Source: Puniceicoccaceae bacterium (GTDB lineage: Bacteria; Verrucomicrobiota; Verrucomicrobiia; Opitutales; Coraliomargaritaceae). Taken from it: a stretch of 64,000 nt of DNA. The notes below the pieces were generated by a model. It was not told the DNA's origin and ran no database searches. It saw only the letters and a list, made by a program, of their open reading frames with translations. The DNA lies in the NCBI GenBank assembly GCA_902587165.1, contig CACIKF010000001.1:363501-427500 (forward strand), written 5' to 3'. Positions 45,453-54,815 of this stretch are shown piece after piece. Every line of letters begins with the position of its first letter. The stretch's first letter is position 1. A program made the translations under genes and the position numbers.

Positions 45453-46916
45453 ATGTTATCTCCCCTAAAAAAAAGCGATATTTTCAATTTCAGCCTTGGA
45501 GACCTGGGCATCAACTTAAATTTCCAATTACTAAGTTTTTGGCTCATGTACTTTTACACCGATGTTTTCGGCATTAATGTACTACACGTTGGGGGCATTC
45601 TGCTAGTTTCAAGATTATGGGACGCGGTTAACGACCCAATGATGGGTATTATAGCAGATAGAACGCGTAATAAAATCGGCACCTATAAGCCATTCATTTA
45701 TTGGGGCGCGATTCCACTGAACCTCATTCTTATCGCATGCTTTTGTATGCCAGAACTGAACGATACCATGAAAGTCGTTTACTGCTACTTTGCATATATT
45801 CTTCATGGGATGGCATTCACCGCAGTTGGAACTTCCTACAGCGCAATGGGGACCTTAGTGACGCAAGATCAGCAAGAGCGCGCAAAGATTTCTACTATGA
45901 GAATGTTTTTTGCCGTGGTCGTTGTTATCACAATAGTAGGCTCATACGTGAGACCGTTTGTGATGGGAGAGCCTATCGTTTTCGAGTTCATTGGTAAGGA
46001 ATTGCTTACTTTGCAGGGCCCTAGTTTCAAAGATGAGGCTCAGGGGTGGCTCTACACTTCTATAATCTTTGGAGTCATCTCTACACTAATTCTTTTTTAT
46101 ACCGCTCTCACGACAAAGGAGAGAGTTAGTGAACCCGTGAAAAAGTACAACCTAAAGGATATGAAAAATATCCTTTTTAAAAATGATGCATTGATGATCT
46201 TATCCTTGTCGATGTTCTTAAATACAGCGATTTGGGTTATCCAAAACGCGGTATCTGGATACTATTTCAAGTATGTAGTCGGTGCGGAATCTTTGTTGAC
46301 TGTATTCTTCCAGTGGATGTTACCTGCGAATATAATCGGTGTTGTATTGACGCCTATTTTAACTGCGAAGTTTGGGAAAAAGAACATCTTTATTTTAGGG
46401 AGCCTAATCGTCTTCTTGGCTAATGTTGGCAGGCACTTTATCCCGATTCCAACGACTGAAGTTTATAATTTATTTATTGGGCTTTCGATGGTCGGGTCTG
46501 CATCGATGATGTTTTGCTCCATCTGCCAATGGGGGATGGTTCCTGATACAATAGAATACGGGCATTGGAAAACTGGTATAAGGGCGGAAGGCCTTCCATT
46601 AACATTTTTTACTTTCATGCAGAAGTCTGCGATGGCTTTTGGAGCAGGGGTCGCCTCCCTCGTTCTTTGGGCAAGCGGATTTGTCGCGAACACGGAATTA
46701 CCAGAATCTGCGCTAAGTGGCATCAAGTTGCTCTACAATATATTCCCCGGAATGTTTTCACTTACTTGTTTAATTGCATTACTCTACTACACGCTGAGCA
46801 AAGAAAAGTATGACCAAGTCTTGGCAGATCTTAAGGTAAGTTCACTGAGCAAAGAAGAGTATGACCAAGTCTTGGCAGATTTTAAAGTGCGCTCGCAGGA
46901 CGAACCTGGTTCCTGA
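45453..46916 (+). CDS. GPH-family sugar:cation symporter (XynP/MelB-like)
   Basis: A 487-residue permease with twelve predicted membrane segments. GPH landmarks include GDLGINLNFQLLSFW, NDPMMGIIADRT and GTSYSAMGTLVTQD. Encoded directly after the GH52 xylosidase, it probably imports xylosides or xylo-oligosaccharides with sodium or protons. The cytoplasmic C-terminus contains a 17-residue tandem duplication (LSKEKYDQVLADLKVSS, then the same with small changes), encoded by a 51-base repeat at 46794-46896. This tail is longer than the usual family end. Confidence 0.92.
   Translation: MLSPLKKSDIFNFSLGDLGINLNFQLLSFWLMYFYTDVFGINVLHVGGILLVSRLWDAVNDPMMGIIADRTRNKIGTYKPFIYWGAIPLNLILIACFCMPELNDTMKVVYCYFAYILHGMAFTAVGTSYSAMGTLVTQDQQERAKISTMRMFFAVVVVITIVGSYVRPFVMGEPIVFEFIGKELLTLQGPSFKDEAQGWLYTSIIFGVISTLILFYTALTTKERVSEPVKKYNLKDMKNILFKNDALMILSLSMFLNTAIWVIQNAVSGYYFKYVVGAESLLTVFFQWMLPANIIGVVLTPILTAKFGKKNIFILGSLIVFLANVGRHFIPIPTTEVYNLFIGLSMVGSASMMFCSICQWGMVPDTIEYGHWKTGIRAEGLPLTFFTFMQKSAMAFGAGVASLVLWASGFVANTELPESALSGIKLLYNIFPGMFSLTCLIALLYYTLSKEKYDQVLADLKVSSLSKEEYDQVLADFKVRSQDEPGS
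46794..46896 (+). repeat. 51-base tandem repeat in the symporter C-terminus
   Basis: Two copies of a 51-base unit start at CTGAGCAAAGAA (46794 and 46845). They are in frame and encode two nearly identical 17-residue units in the cytoplasmic tail of the symporter. The repeat is imperfect, with several base differences. Confidence 0.85.
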
Positions 46917-46984
46917 CTGAAGGTATGAGCTTTAATTTACTACGTCCTTAAATTTCAGGCTTACTTTTTTAATTCTGCTACACG

Positions 46985-48991
46985 ATGGCCCTTTCGCCCC
47001 TAGCTCCCATAGGTCAGCGCCAAGTACACTTAGATTTTCATACTTCTGAACATCTCGAGAATATTGCAGGTGCATTTAGTAAGGAGGGGTTTCAAGCGGC
47101 CTTAAAAATAGGGAATATTGACTCCATTAATCTGTTCGCGAAATGCCATCATAGTTGGAGCTACTACCCAACAGACATTGGGCGCATGCACCCGAATTTA
47201 AATTTCGATTTACTCGGAGCGCAATTAGAGGCCTGTGCTGAAATAGGGATTAGGACTCAGATATATTATACTTTTGGCTGGTCTGCAAATGATGCGCAAG
47301 AGCATCCCGAATGGTGCGTACGGGATCGCGATGGTAACTTTGTAACTAGCGTAAGCTTGCCCGAATATATCGCCCCGAGTGATCCATTCCCGAACTTCCA
47401 TTGGAAATTTTTATGCCCTAATACGGGCTATCACGATCATATTTTAGCTCAAGTCGCAGAATTATGCGAGCGTTACAAGACCGATGGATTTTGGTTCGAT
47501 ATTTACCAAGCGCATCGCCATTGCTTCTGCGACGCTTGCCGTAAGGATATGAAGAATGCTGGCATCGCTCTCGACGACACGGCTGCAGTAGAGTCGTTTA
47601 ATGCCAGTAATATGAAAGCGCATTGCGCGGCTCTAAGGGAATTGATTGCAGGCTATCATCCAAGTGCCCGAGTCTTTTTCAACGGAACGACTGCGATAGA
47701 AGGGGGTATTAATTTCCGCCAGAGTATGTATGCGCAAAATACAGTTCAAGATCTGGAAGATTTGCCTACCGTTTGGGGTGGTTACGATAAGCTACCTTTG
47801 CAATCGAAGTATTTCTTAAAGGCGGGTTATCCAATCACCGCCATGAGCGGCAAATTTCATACCGCATGGGGAGAGTTTGGGGGTTTTAAACATCCGAATG
47901 CGCTACGTTACGAAGCCGCATCAATGATTGCCTGGGGGGCGAATTGTAACTTCGGGGATCAATTGCATCCTTGCGGAGAGATGGATGTCGCGACCTATAA
48001 AAATATTGGTGAGGCCTATGCTTATGTGGCTAAAATCGAGAACTATGGTGTCGGGGGCATCCCTGTCGCACGGGTGGGACTCTGGCGTAGTCTGGACGAA
48101 ACGAGCGATGAGGGTATGGCAAAAATGCTACTTGAAGCGCATATCAATTTCGATGTGGCTAATTTCTCAAAGGACTTCGCTGAGTTTGAACTTGTTCTGA
48201 TACCCTCGGGTGCCTGCCTAACTGAATCCGATGCGCAGCGCCTCAATGCATTCGCTAAAAACGGGGGCAGCCTCGTGGTGATGGGGTCGGGAGCCTTGAA
48301 CAGGCAAGGCACGCGTATGCTCTTAGATGTCGGCGCAGACTACCTCGGCGAGGCAACGTATGATGTCGATTACTCGCTGGTAAGTGCCTCGATCGGCAAA
48401 GGCTTAGTTGAAACACCTTTCCTTAATTTTAAGGCGGCTCTGAGGGTGGCGCCACATGCAGATAGCGAAGTAATTTCCAGTATTCGTGAGCCATACTTTA
48501 GCCGCAGCTTTGCGAAGTATACTTCGCACCAGAATACGCCTTACCAATTGGAAGATGCGCCGCATCCGGGGATTATCCGAAAGGGCCGTGTCATCTATAT
48601 CGCTCATGACCTGGACCAGATGTACCATAAGCATGGCGCACGCCTACATCGTGATTTGTTTGTGAATGTGTTAAAGCAGGTTAATTATCATCCAATGGTA
48701 AGCACTGAATTGCCAAGTGCAGGACGAATCAGTTTGCTACATCAAGCAAAGTATCAGCGCTATGTTGCCCATCTAATGTATGGACCACCCATCCAACGGG
48801 GCGAGTGTGAGGTGATCGAAGATTTGCCTGAGTTAAGGGAGGTGCCGCTGACCGTCGATTTTCCCGAAGCGATCCATCGCGCATTTCTGGTGCCAGATGA
48901 GGTTGAGTTACCCTTGAGTGACGTGGATGGTAAGCTTTCTCTAACGATTCCTGCCTTTTCATGCCACTGCGCAGTCGTGTTTGAATATTAA
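46985..48991 (+). CDS. Putative glycoside hydrolase (GHL6-like with beta-galactosidase trimerisation-like domain), cytoplasmic
   Basis: A 668-residue protein without a signal peptide. The N-terminal half looks like a TIM barrel of the hypothetical glycosyl hydrolase 6 type: RQVHLDFHTSEHLENI, NLFAKCHHSWSYYPT, EHPEWCVRDRDG, and TDGFWFDIYQAHRHCFCDACRKDM, with conserved carboxylates in WFDI. The next part, around VLIPSGACLTESDAQRLNAFAKNGGSLVVMGSG, resembles the GH42 trimerisation domain. No characterised activity is known to me for this group. Between the symporter and the kinase, it most likely releases a pentose or deoxysugar from an imported oligosaccharide. The kinase starts 15 bases later. 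Confidence 0.75.
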   Translation: MALSPLAPIGQRQVHLDFHTSEHLENIAGAFSKEGFQAALKIGNIDSINLFAKCHHSWSYYPTDIGRMHPNLNFDLLGAQLEACAEIGIRTQIYYTFGWSANDAQEHPEWCVRDRDGNFVTSVSLPEYIAPSDPFPNFHWKFLCPNTGYHDHILAQVAELCERYKTDGFWFDIYQAHRHCFCDACRKDMKNAGIALDDTAAVESFNASNMKAHCAALRELIAGYHPSARVFFNGTTAIEGGINFRQSMYAQNTVQDLEDLPTVWGGYDKLPLQSKYFLKAGYPITAMSGKFHTAWGEFGGFKHPNALRYEAASMIAWGANCNFGDQLHPCGEMDVATYKNIGEAYAYVAKIENYGVGGIPVARVGLWRSLDETSDEGMAKMLLEAHINFDVANFSKDFAEFELVLIPSGACLTESDAQRLNAFAKNGGSLVVMGSGALNRQGTRMLLDVGADYLGEATYDVDYSLVSASIGKGLVETPFLNFKAALRVAPHADSEVISSIREPYFSRSFAKYTSHQNTPYQLEDAPHPGIIRKGRVIYIAHDLDQMYHKHGARLHRDLFVNVLKQVNYHPMVSTELPSAGRISLLHQAKYQRYVAHLMYGPPIQRGECEVIEDLPELREVPLTVDFPEAIHRAFLVPDEVELPLSDVDGKLSLTIPAFSCHCAVVFEY

Positions 48992-49006
48992 TTGAGGAAT
49001 GTGACC

Positions 49007-50656
49007 ATGGCTTCTTACACAATAGGACTGGATTTCGGCACCAACTCGGTGCGGGCGGTTGTTGTGGATACAACGGATGGTAGGATTTGCGGATCAAATG
49101 TATATGCCTATCCGCATGGTGACATGGGAGTGATTGGGGATGTTAAAGATCCGAATGTCGCCCGACAACACCCTCTGGACTACCTGGAAGGCTTGGAGCT
49201 GACTGTGCGAGGTGCCATGTTAGAGGCTGGCGTTGAGCCAGCTAAGGTGGTTGGCATTGGTGTGGATGCGACTGCAAGCACGCCATTGCCAGTGGATGCG
49301 CAGGGCCAAGCGCTGGCTTTGACGGATGCTTTTAAGGAAGATCTCGATGCCATGGCTTGGCTATGGAAGGATCACAGTTCGCTTGTCGAAGCTAATGAAA
49401 TCACTGCCAAGGCGGAGGCGCTACGCCCAGAGTATTTAGCTAAATGCGGAGGGACCTACTCCTCTGAGTGGTATTGGTCCAAAATCTTACACTGTTCCCG
49501 TGTTGCACCAAAGGTTTATGCGGCTGCGCATGACTGGATCGAGCTGCCCGATTGGATTCCCTTTGTATTAACGGGTCAACTGAGCCGCTGCCTCTGTGCC
49601 GCCGGACACAAGGGACTTTATTGCCCAGATTGGGGTGGGTATGCAGATGCGGAGTTTCTTGCAGCGGTTGATCCGTGTTTGGTGCGTATCCGTGAAGGGC
49701 TACCGGATCAAATATACCATATAGGCCATACGGCTGGCGGGCTCAACGCAGAGTGGGCGAACAAGCTCGGCTTGCCAGAAGGAATCCCTGTCGCGATGGG
49801 GATTATCGATGCGCATGCCGGTGCGGTTGGATCAGGTATCCAACCCGGCACAATGGTGAAAATTATGGGTACTTCGACTTGCGACATCGCGGTCGCTTCG
49901 CTCGAAAACAAGCTACCTGATATTCCAGGTATTTGCGGAGTAGCGCACGAATCGGTCTTGCCTGGGTGCTATGGCCTCGAGGCCGGGCAAGCCGCGGTCG
50001 GCGACATTTTCAATTGGTTAGTCCATAAGATCGAGCCAGGGCAGGGCATGTCGCATCAAGACTTGGGCGATCAAGCGGCGATACTTCAACCTGGAGAATC
50101 TGGTCTTTTGGCGCTGGATTGGAACAATGGCAATCGTTCAACATTAACCGACCCCGAACTGACGGGAATGATCCTCGGACTGACCTTACATACCACACCA
50201 GCGGAAACTTTTCGGGCTTTGGTGGAAGCAACGGCCTTTGGGGCGCGGGTGATTATTGAGCGCTATAAGGAGTATGGGGTGCCGATTGAACGGGTCATTA
50301 ATTGCGGAGGCATTTCAACAAAGAGTCCGATGACAATGCAAATTTATGCGGACGTGCTGGGATGCCCCATGGAAGTCTCCGCCAATGAACAAAGTTGCGC
50401 GCTTGGAGCTGCGATGGCCGGCGCTGTTGTGGCAGGTATCTATCCAGACTTTGGAACTGCTGCGCAGGCAATGACGTCCGTGTCGGAGACTGTTTACGAG
50501 CCAATAGCATCGAATCAAGAGATCTATGGGCGCTTGTTCAGACTGTATCGGCGCTTGCATGATCTGTTCGGAACAAAGGACTATGCCGAAAATCAGTTCG
50601 ACTTAATGAAGGAGCTCATTGCAATCCGAAGCGAGGTGCGCCGGCAGGCAGACTAG
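49007..50656 (+). CDS. araB: FGGY-family sugar kinase, L-ribulokinase type
   Basis: A 549-residue carbohydrate kinase with the FGGY features TIGLDFGTNSVRAVVVD, GIGVDATASTPLPVD and GTMVKIMGTSTCDIAV, and an NCGGISTKSPMTMQIYADVLG segment near the end. These are typical of AraB-type ribulokinases, which phosphorylate L-ribulose (and more weakly other pentuloses) during L-arabinose use. The isomerase and epimerase partners are not in the window, so the actual sugar could also be another pentulose. I start at the ATG at 49007, preceded by GAGGA at 48994-48998. The upstream TTG at 48992 is less likely. Confidence 0.85.
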   Translation: MASYTIGLDFGTNSVRAVVVDTTDGRICGSNVYAYPHGDMGVIGDVKDPNVARQHPLDYLEGLELTVRGAMLEAGVEPAKVVGIGVDATASTPLPVDAQGQALALTDAFKEDLDAMAWLWKDHSSLVEANEITAKAEALRPEYLAKCGGTYSSEWYWSKILHCSRVAPKVYAAAHDWIELPDWIPFVLTGQLSRCLCAAGHKGLYCPDWGGYADAEFLAAVDPCLVRIREGLPDQIYHIGHTAGGLNAEWANKLGLPEGIPVAMGIIDAHAGAVGSGIQPGTMVKIMGTSTCDIAVASLENKLPDIPGICGVAHESVLPGCYGLEAGQAAVGDIFNWLVHKIEPGQGMSHQDLGDQAAILQPGESGLLALDWNNGNRSTLTDPELTGMILGLTLHTTPAETFRALVEATAFGARVIIERYKEYGVPIERVINCGGISTKSPMTMQIYADVLGCPMEVSANEQSCALGAAMAGAVVAGIYPDFGTAAQAMTSVSETVYEPIASNQEIYGRLFRLYRRLHDLFGTKDYAENQFDLMKELIAIRSEVRRQAD

Positions 50657-50766
50657 TTTAAGTTGAACCGCATATGAGATCGTTCTGCGTAAATCCAAAA
50701 CCCATCTAGTTGATTCACAAATCCAGATTGCCCAATTGTCGGTCGTATCTTATACTCTAAATTTTA

Positions 50767-52149
50767 ATGTCTAAAAGTTTATTACTACCCCTGGTGGCTG
50801 TATTCAGTTTAAACCTCGTTTCTGCAGAGCATATTCCGTGGAGGCTTGATGGCGCTCAGGATCGAATTGAAGCAATCCGACAAGGTGACTGCCACTTGCG
50901 CTTAGTGCTACCAGATGGGCAAACTATCCCGAAGGAGTCGGTCTACTCATTGAGTCAAACTCGGCACGCATTTAATTTTGGCGGATCCTTAGCATCGGAT
51001 TGGCAGGCCCCAAAGCAGGATTGGTATGATGATTTTAAGGCACAGTTTGCCAACTTGTTTAATTATGCGACGATAGATTTTTATTGGGCCGTCCATGAGA
51101 AAGAGCCCGGCGGATGGAGCTACAATACTGATTCTAGGGAAAAACTCAATTGGGCGAAAGCACAGGGTATGACTCTCCGTGGGCATCCTTTGATGTGGCA
51201 CGAAGTACTGCCTGATTTTATGACCGACTCGGAGCGCGATACTTCTGCCATAGAGGCTGATATCGTAAGCCACGTAGATCGCTTATTGACAAATTTCCCT
51301 GAGATCGACGAGTGGGATGTCTACAATGAAGCCCCTGGCATCAAATGGCGTAGCAAGAAAGAGGGCGTTAGGCGCTGGTTCGAATCAGTGGGCGGTCCTT
51401 CAGAAGTGACTGAAAAAATGCTTTGCATGGCTCGCTCCATCCATCCGAATGGACGCTACATTCTCAATCATTACACCGACCTTGACGTGGAATATGAAGA
51501 ATTGATCGAGCATTGCCTCTTGGCGGGAGCTGATTTTGAAGTTATAGGAATCCAGACTCACATGCACACAGAGATGGACTCCATTGATGAAGATCGTCTC
51601 TGGAAAGCATTGGAAAGGTATGGCCGTTTTGGGAAACCCCTGCATCTTTCAGAAATTAGTATTTTAAGTTGTGAGCGTTTTAGCGACTGGGATAGCTTCA
51701 ACGCCTGGAAGGATAAAGTGGATGCTTATGAGGCTAGAGGGCAGGACCGCCCGACGATTCCAAGCACCCCGGACTTAGAGCGCTACCAAGCCGAACTTGC
51801 GCGTGACTTCTATACACTGGCTTTTAGCCACCCAGCGGTTGAATCTATTATCTGGTGGACGATTACCGATCTAGAGCCGTGGCGAGGTATGCCCGCCGGA
51901 CTGCTTGATGCGGAAGGAAATGCAAAGCCAGCATATCACGCACTGGATCAGTTGATCAACCAGGAGTGGAACACTCAAATCGAAGCAAGTACTGCACAGG
52001 ATGGAAGGACGCAATTTCGAGGATTTTACGGCTCATATACAGTCACGGTGCAGCACGAGGGTGAAACCTGGACGGGTGAATTTGATCTGCGACGAGGTCC
52101 GCTCGAAGTGCAAAATGTCGTGCTCCAAGTGGCTCCGGATCATGGGTGA
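50767..52149 (+). CDS. Secreted GH10 endo-beta-1,4-xylanase
   Basis: A 460-residue GH10 enzyme with a signal peptide ending near LVSA. Before the barrel is a small beta domain (about residues 25-75) with a TRHAFNFGG segment. The acid/base is E188 in WDVYNEAP and the nucleophile E296 in LHLSEIS, 108 residues apart as usual, and GHPLMWHEVLPDF and TITDLEPWRG are the expected subsite segments. It cuts the xylan backbone in the periplasm or outside. It begins a tight run of genes with sulfatases (gap of 50 bases). A C-terminal region of about 60 residues, FRGFYGSYTVTVQHEGETW, looks like a beta domain. Confidence 0.93.
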   Translation: MSKSLLLPLVAVFSLNLVSAEHIPWRLDGAQDRIEAIRQGDCHLRLVLPDGQTIPKESVYSLSQTRHAFNFGGSLASDWQAPKQDWYDDFKAQFANLFNYATIDFYWAVHEKEPGGWSYNTDSREKLNWAKAQGMTLRGHPLMWHEVLPDFMTDSERDTSAIEADIVSHVDRLLTNFPEIDEWDVYNEAPGIKWRSKKEGVRRWFESVGGPSEVTEKMLCMARSIHPNGRYILNHYTDLDVEYEELIEHCLLAGADFEVIGIQTHMHTEMDSIDEDRLWKALERYGRFGKPLHLSEISILSCERFSDWDSFNAWKDKVDAYEARGQDRPTIPSTPDLERYQAELARDFYTLAFSHPAVESIIWWTITDLEPWRGMPAGLLDAEGNAKPAYHALDQLINQEWNTQIEASTAQDGRTQFRGFYGSYTVTVQHEGETWTGEFDLRRGPLEVQNVVLQVAPDHG

Positions 52150-52199
52150 TTGCGATAATTTTTAAACAAATAACTTAACCTCTAAAACACTAGAAAAGA

Positions 52200-53642
52200 A
52201 TGAAACATTTACTGAGTATTGTATGTATTTTGGCAGCCTCGACGGGTGTTTTGCTTGCAGAGGTCACAGAGCCAAAAGAGCGTCCGAATTTTCTCATCAT
52301 TATGGTGGATGACCTAAGTCCAGAACAGTTTGCTTGCTACGGCAATGAGCTGAACCATACACCGAATCTGGATGCGCTTGCCGCAGGTGGCGTGAAGTTC
52401 AATACGGCATGGGCCACTCCAATGTGCTCGCCAACGCGTGCGCTCTTGGTTACAGGCCGCTACGCCAGTCGCACCGGCGTCTGGCACAATGATTTACGCC
52501 TCAATTGTACGAAGCAGACACGCTGGAACTGGGTGAGTAAGCACCTGACATTCCCACGGGTCTTACGTGAGCATGGTTACCGGACGGCGATTGTGGGTAA
52601 TCCGATGGCATTAGGCGGCTCAATCTATTCCAAGGATGTTGGCTTTGACGAGCAATGCGTCCGCGCGCTGACTCTGCAGGACGTGCCCGAAGGCTCGACC
52701 TTCACTGGGAAGTTCGAAGGTAAATACAATTTCCCTGATGCGAAGCCCGTACCCGCTCGCTACTGGCACCCTTGTGTGATTCGTAATGGCGAGTTGATGG
52801 AGACAAGTGCCGAAGACTTTGGGCCAGATCTTTACGCCGGCTACTTGATTGATTTCATCAAGCGTCACGGGGAGCAGCCATTTCTAGCCTACTATCCGAT
52901 GAACCTAGTGCACGATATGGCAGGCGGGGGGATACCGACGACTCCAGTAGACGGAACCCCGGGGAGTAATAAGGGCGGAAGCCTTCAGGGCTTGGTGGAA
53001 TACATCGACATCTTGGTCGGACGCTTAATGGACGGCTTGGAGGCAGCTGGACTGCGTGACAACACCATTGTCATCTTCACCTGTGACAATGGCGAAAATG
53101 GTAAAAAAATGCACGCGAGCGAAGACGGTCCTCGTGTCCCCTTCATCGTTAATTGCCCAGGCCTAATTCAGCAGCGCGGGGCGACTGATGAGCTGATGGA
53201 GTTCTCTGATATTTATCCAACGCTGATGGAATTTTCTGAAGCGAGTGTCCCCGATGGCTATGCCTTGGATGGGCAGAGTCTGGTGCCTTTCTTGACGGGG
53301 GCCACAGACATACACCGCGAGTGGATCACCAGCTATATTGCGACCGCGCGAATGGTGCGGACTAAGCGCTGGCTACTCGAAGCAGTGGACCCAGTATATG
53401 GTGATTCAGAAGGCCGACTCTTTGACTGTGGTGATGCGCACTTACGTAGTGACTACAAAGACATTACTGGTTCGCCCGAAGCGTTACCAATTCGCAAAAA
53501 GTTGGAGCAATTACTCGAGAATAACCCTTGGCCAGATTTGTCCGATCCTGATGTTGCCGCGGAGGTTAACAGTTACGACACGATGCCTTACAAGCATTTC
53601 GTCAATGGCCAGTTAGTGAAGGAACAAAATGATCGGAAATAG
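52200..53642 (+). CDS. Secreted formylglycine sulfatase
   Basis: A 480-residue sulfatase with a signal peptide (LAASTGVLLA). The active-site sequence is C76-S-P-T-R80, D37/D38 are in MVDDLS, and TCDNGENG is the late metal ligand segment. I do not assign a subfamily. At the usual GKWH position the protein has VGNPMALGG, so a catalytic lysine/histidine pair is not obvious there, and a specialised substrate or reduced activity should be considered. The next gene starts 13 bases later, with AGGAGA before it. Confidence 0.88.
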   Translation: MKHLLSIVCILAASTGVLLAEVTEPKERPNFLIIMVDDLSPEQFACYGNELNHTPNLDALAAGGVKFNTAWATPMCSPTRALLVTGRYASRTGVWHNDLRLNCTKQTRWNWVSKHLTFPRVLREHGYRTAIVGNPMALGGSIYSKDVGFDEQCVRALTLQDVPEGSTFTGKFEGKYNFPDAKPVPARYWHPCVIRNGELMETSAEDFGPDLYAGYLIDFIKRHGEQPFLAYYPMNLVHDMAGGGIPTTPVDGTPGSNKGGSLQGLVEYIDILVGRLMDGLEAAGLRDNTIVIFTCDNGENGKKMHASEDGPRVPFIVNCPGLIQQRGATDELMEFSDIYPTLMEFSEASVPDGYALDGQSLVPFLTGATDIHREWITSYIATARMVRTKRWLLEAVDPVYGDSEGRLFDCGDAHLRSDYKDITGSPEALPIRKKLEQLLENNPWPDLSDPDVAAEVNSYDTMPYKHFVNGQLVKEQNDRK

Positions 53643-53655
53643 GAGATAGCTTATT

Positions 53656-54798
53656 ATGAAGGGAATTCTAAGCAAATTGGTCGCGCTCTTGCTTGGCGCA
53701 GGACTCATCCAAGCAGAGGGAGATGGGCGTTTTCAGCTAGGCAAAGTAAACGGGCGAGATTGCCTTATTGATCCCGACGGAAAGCCCTTCTTGAGTCTTG
53801 GAGTGAATCATATCCAAAACGTCTTTCAAGGAGAGGGCGCTTTGCTTGGAGATCACAGGCAGGCCTGCGAGGACATATTACAAAGGCTTACTTACTGGGG
53901 TTACAATACCGGTGGCTACGGCACACCAGAACCATTGTGCCGGATGTTGCCCAGCTTCGCGCCAATGTATCTAACAAAGAATGCCAACTACATGTCGGAC
54001 GAGCAGTTTGAATATTGCGATGTCTTCGATCCTGTGGTGCAGCAAAAAATGCGCGAATTCATCCAGTACGAAATCGGTAAGCAAGCGGGTAATTCTACAC
54101 TGATTGGCTACTACTGGACTGATACGCCGCAATGGGACTTGGAGCGCGCACGCAAAAAACGTGGCACGGACTGGGTTTCCATGATACGTGAGCTGCCAGT
54201 GGGGGCTCCAGGAAAGGTGCGCTACGAGCAATTCTTAGCTGATGGCGGTCACTCAGATGAAGCCTTTTTGCGCTTGATCGCACGCGAGCTCTACAAGGTG
54301 ATTGGTGAAGAGACGCGACGCCTAGCACCCAATGTTTTGATCTTTGGGGAGCGCTATTTGGCCCATGACCATCCGGATTGTGTCATTGAAGAAGCCTTAC
54401 CTTATATCGATGTCCTGTCTATCCAACCGGGAGGCGTGCAATTTGAGGCAGCCTATTTCGACCGCATGCATGCGAAGTTTAAAAAGCCGATTTTAGTTTG
54501 TGATCACCAGAACAGTTTTCCGACGCCGGAGTATCCAAAGACGATGTGGCAGCAGCTCGAGAGCGAAGAGGCGGTGGGGGTGGCTTATGAGCAATATCTG
54601 AACGATGCCTTTGAAAAAAGCTACATTCTCGGGTATCAGCGGTGTCAATACATCGATCGCTACGCTGATTGCGCAGGAATGCTGAAGCAAGGGATCGTGC
54701 GTGAGGATGGAACCGCATACAAGACTTTGACTCAGGCGTTCCGCCAAGCTAACCTGCAGGCGCTTGAGCGCTTTCAATTGCATTATAAATTTAAATAA
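53656..54798 (+). CDS. Exported TIM-barrel-like putative glycosidase of unknown family
   Basis: A 380-residue protein with a signal peptide (ALLLGAGLIQA). The mature part starts GRFQLGKVNGRDCLIDPDGKPFLSLGVN, as clan-A glycoside hydrolases with an agarase-like start do. It continues with LTYWGYNTGGYGTPEPL, GYYWTDTPQWDLE, FGERYLAHDHPDCV and PYIDVLSIQPG, which look like barrel strand ends. E in FGERYL and D or E near KKPILVCDHQNSF could be catalytic. I cannot name the family. Placed 13 bases after one sulfatase and 17 bases before the next, it is likely part of the polysaccharide path. Confidence 0.65.
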   Translation: MKGILSKLVALLLGAGLIQAEGDGRFQLGKVNGRDCLIDPDGKPFLSLGVNHIQNVFQGEGALLGDHRQACEDILQRLTYWGYNTGGYGTPEPLCRMLPSFAPMYLTKNANYMSDEQFEYCDVFDPVVQQKMREFIQYEIGKQAGNSTLIGYYWTDTPQWDLERARKKRGTDWVSMIRELPVGAPGKVRYEQFLADGGHSDEAFLRLIARELYKVIGEETRRLAPNVLIFGERYLAHDHPDCVIEEALPYIDVLSIQPGGVQFEAAYFDRMHAKFKKPILVCDHQNSFPTPEYPKTMWQQLESEEAVGVAYEQYLNDAFEKSYILGYQRCQYIDRYADCAGMLKQGIVREDGTAYKTLTQAFRQANLQALERFQLHYKFK

Positions 54799-54815
54799 GA
54801 AAATACAAAACGACT

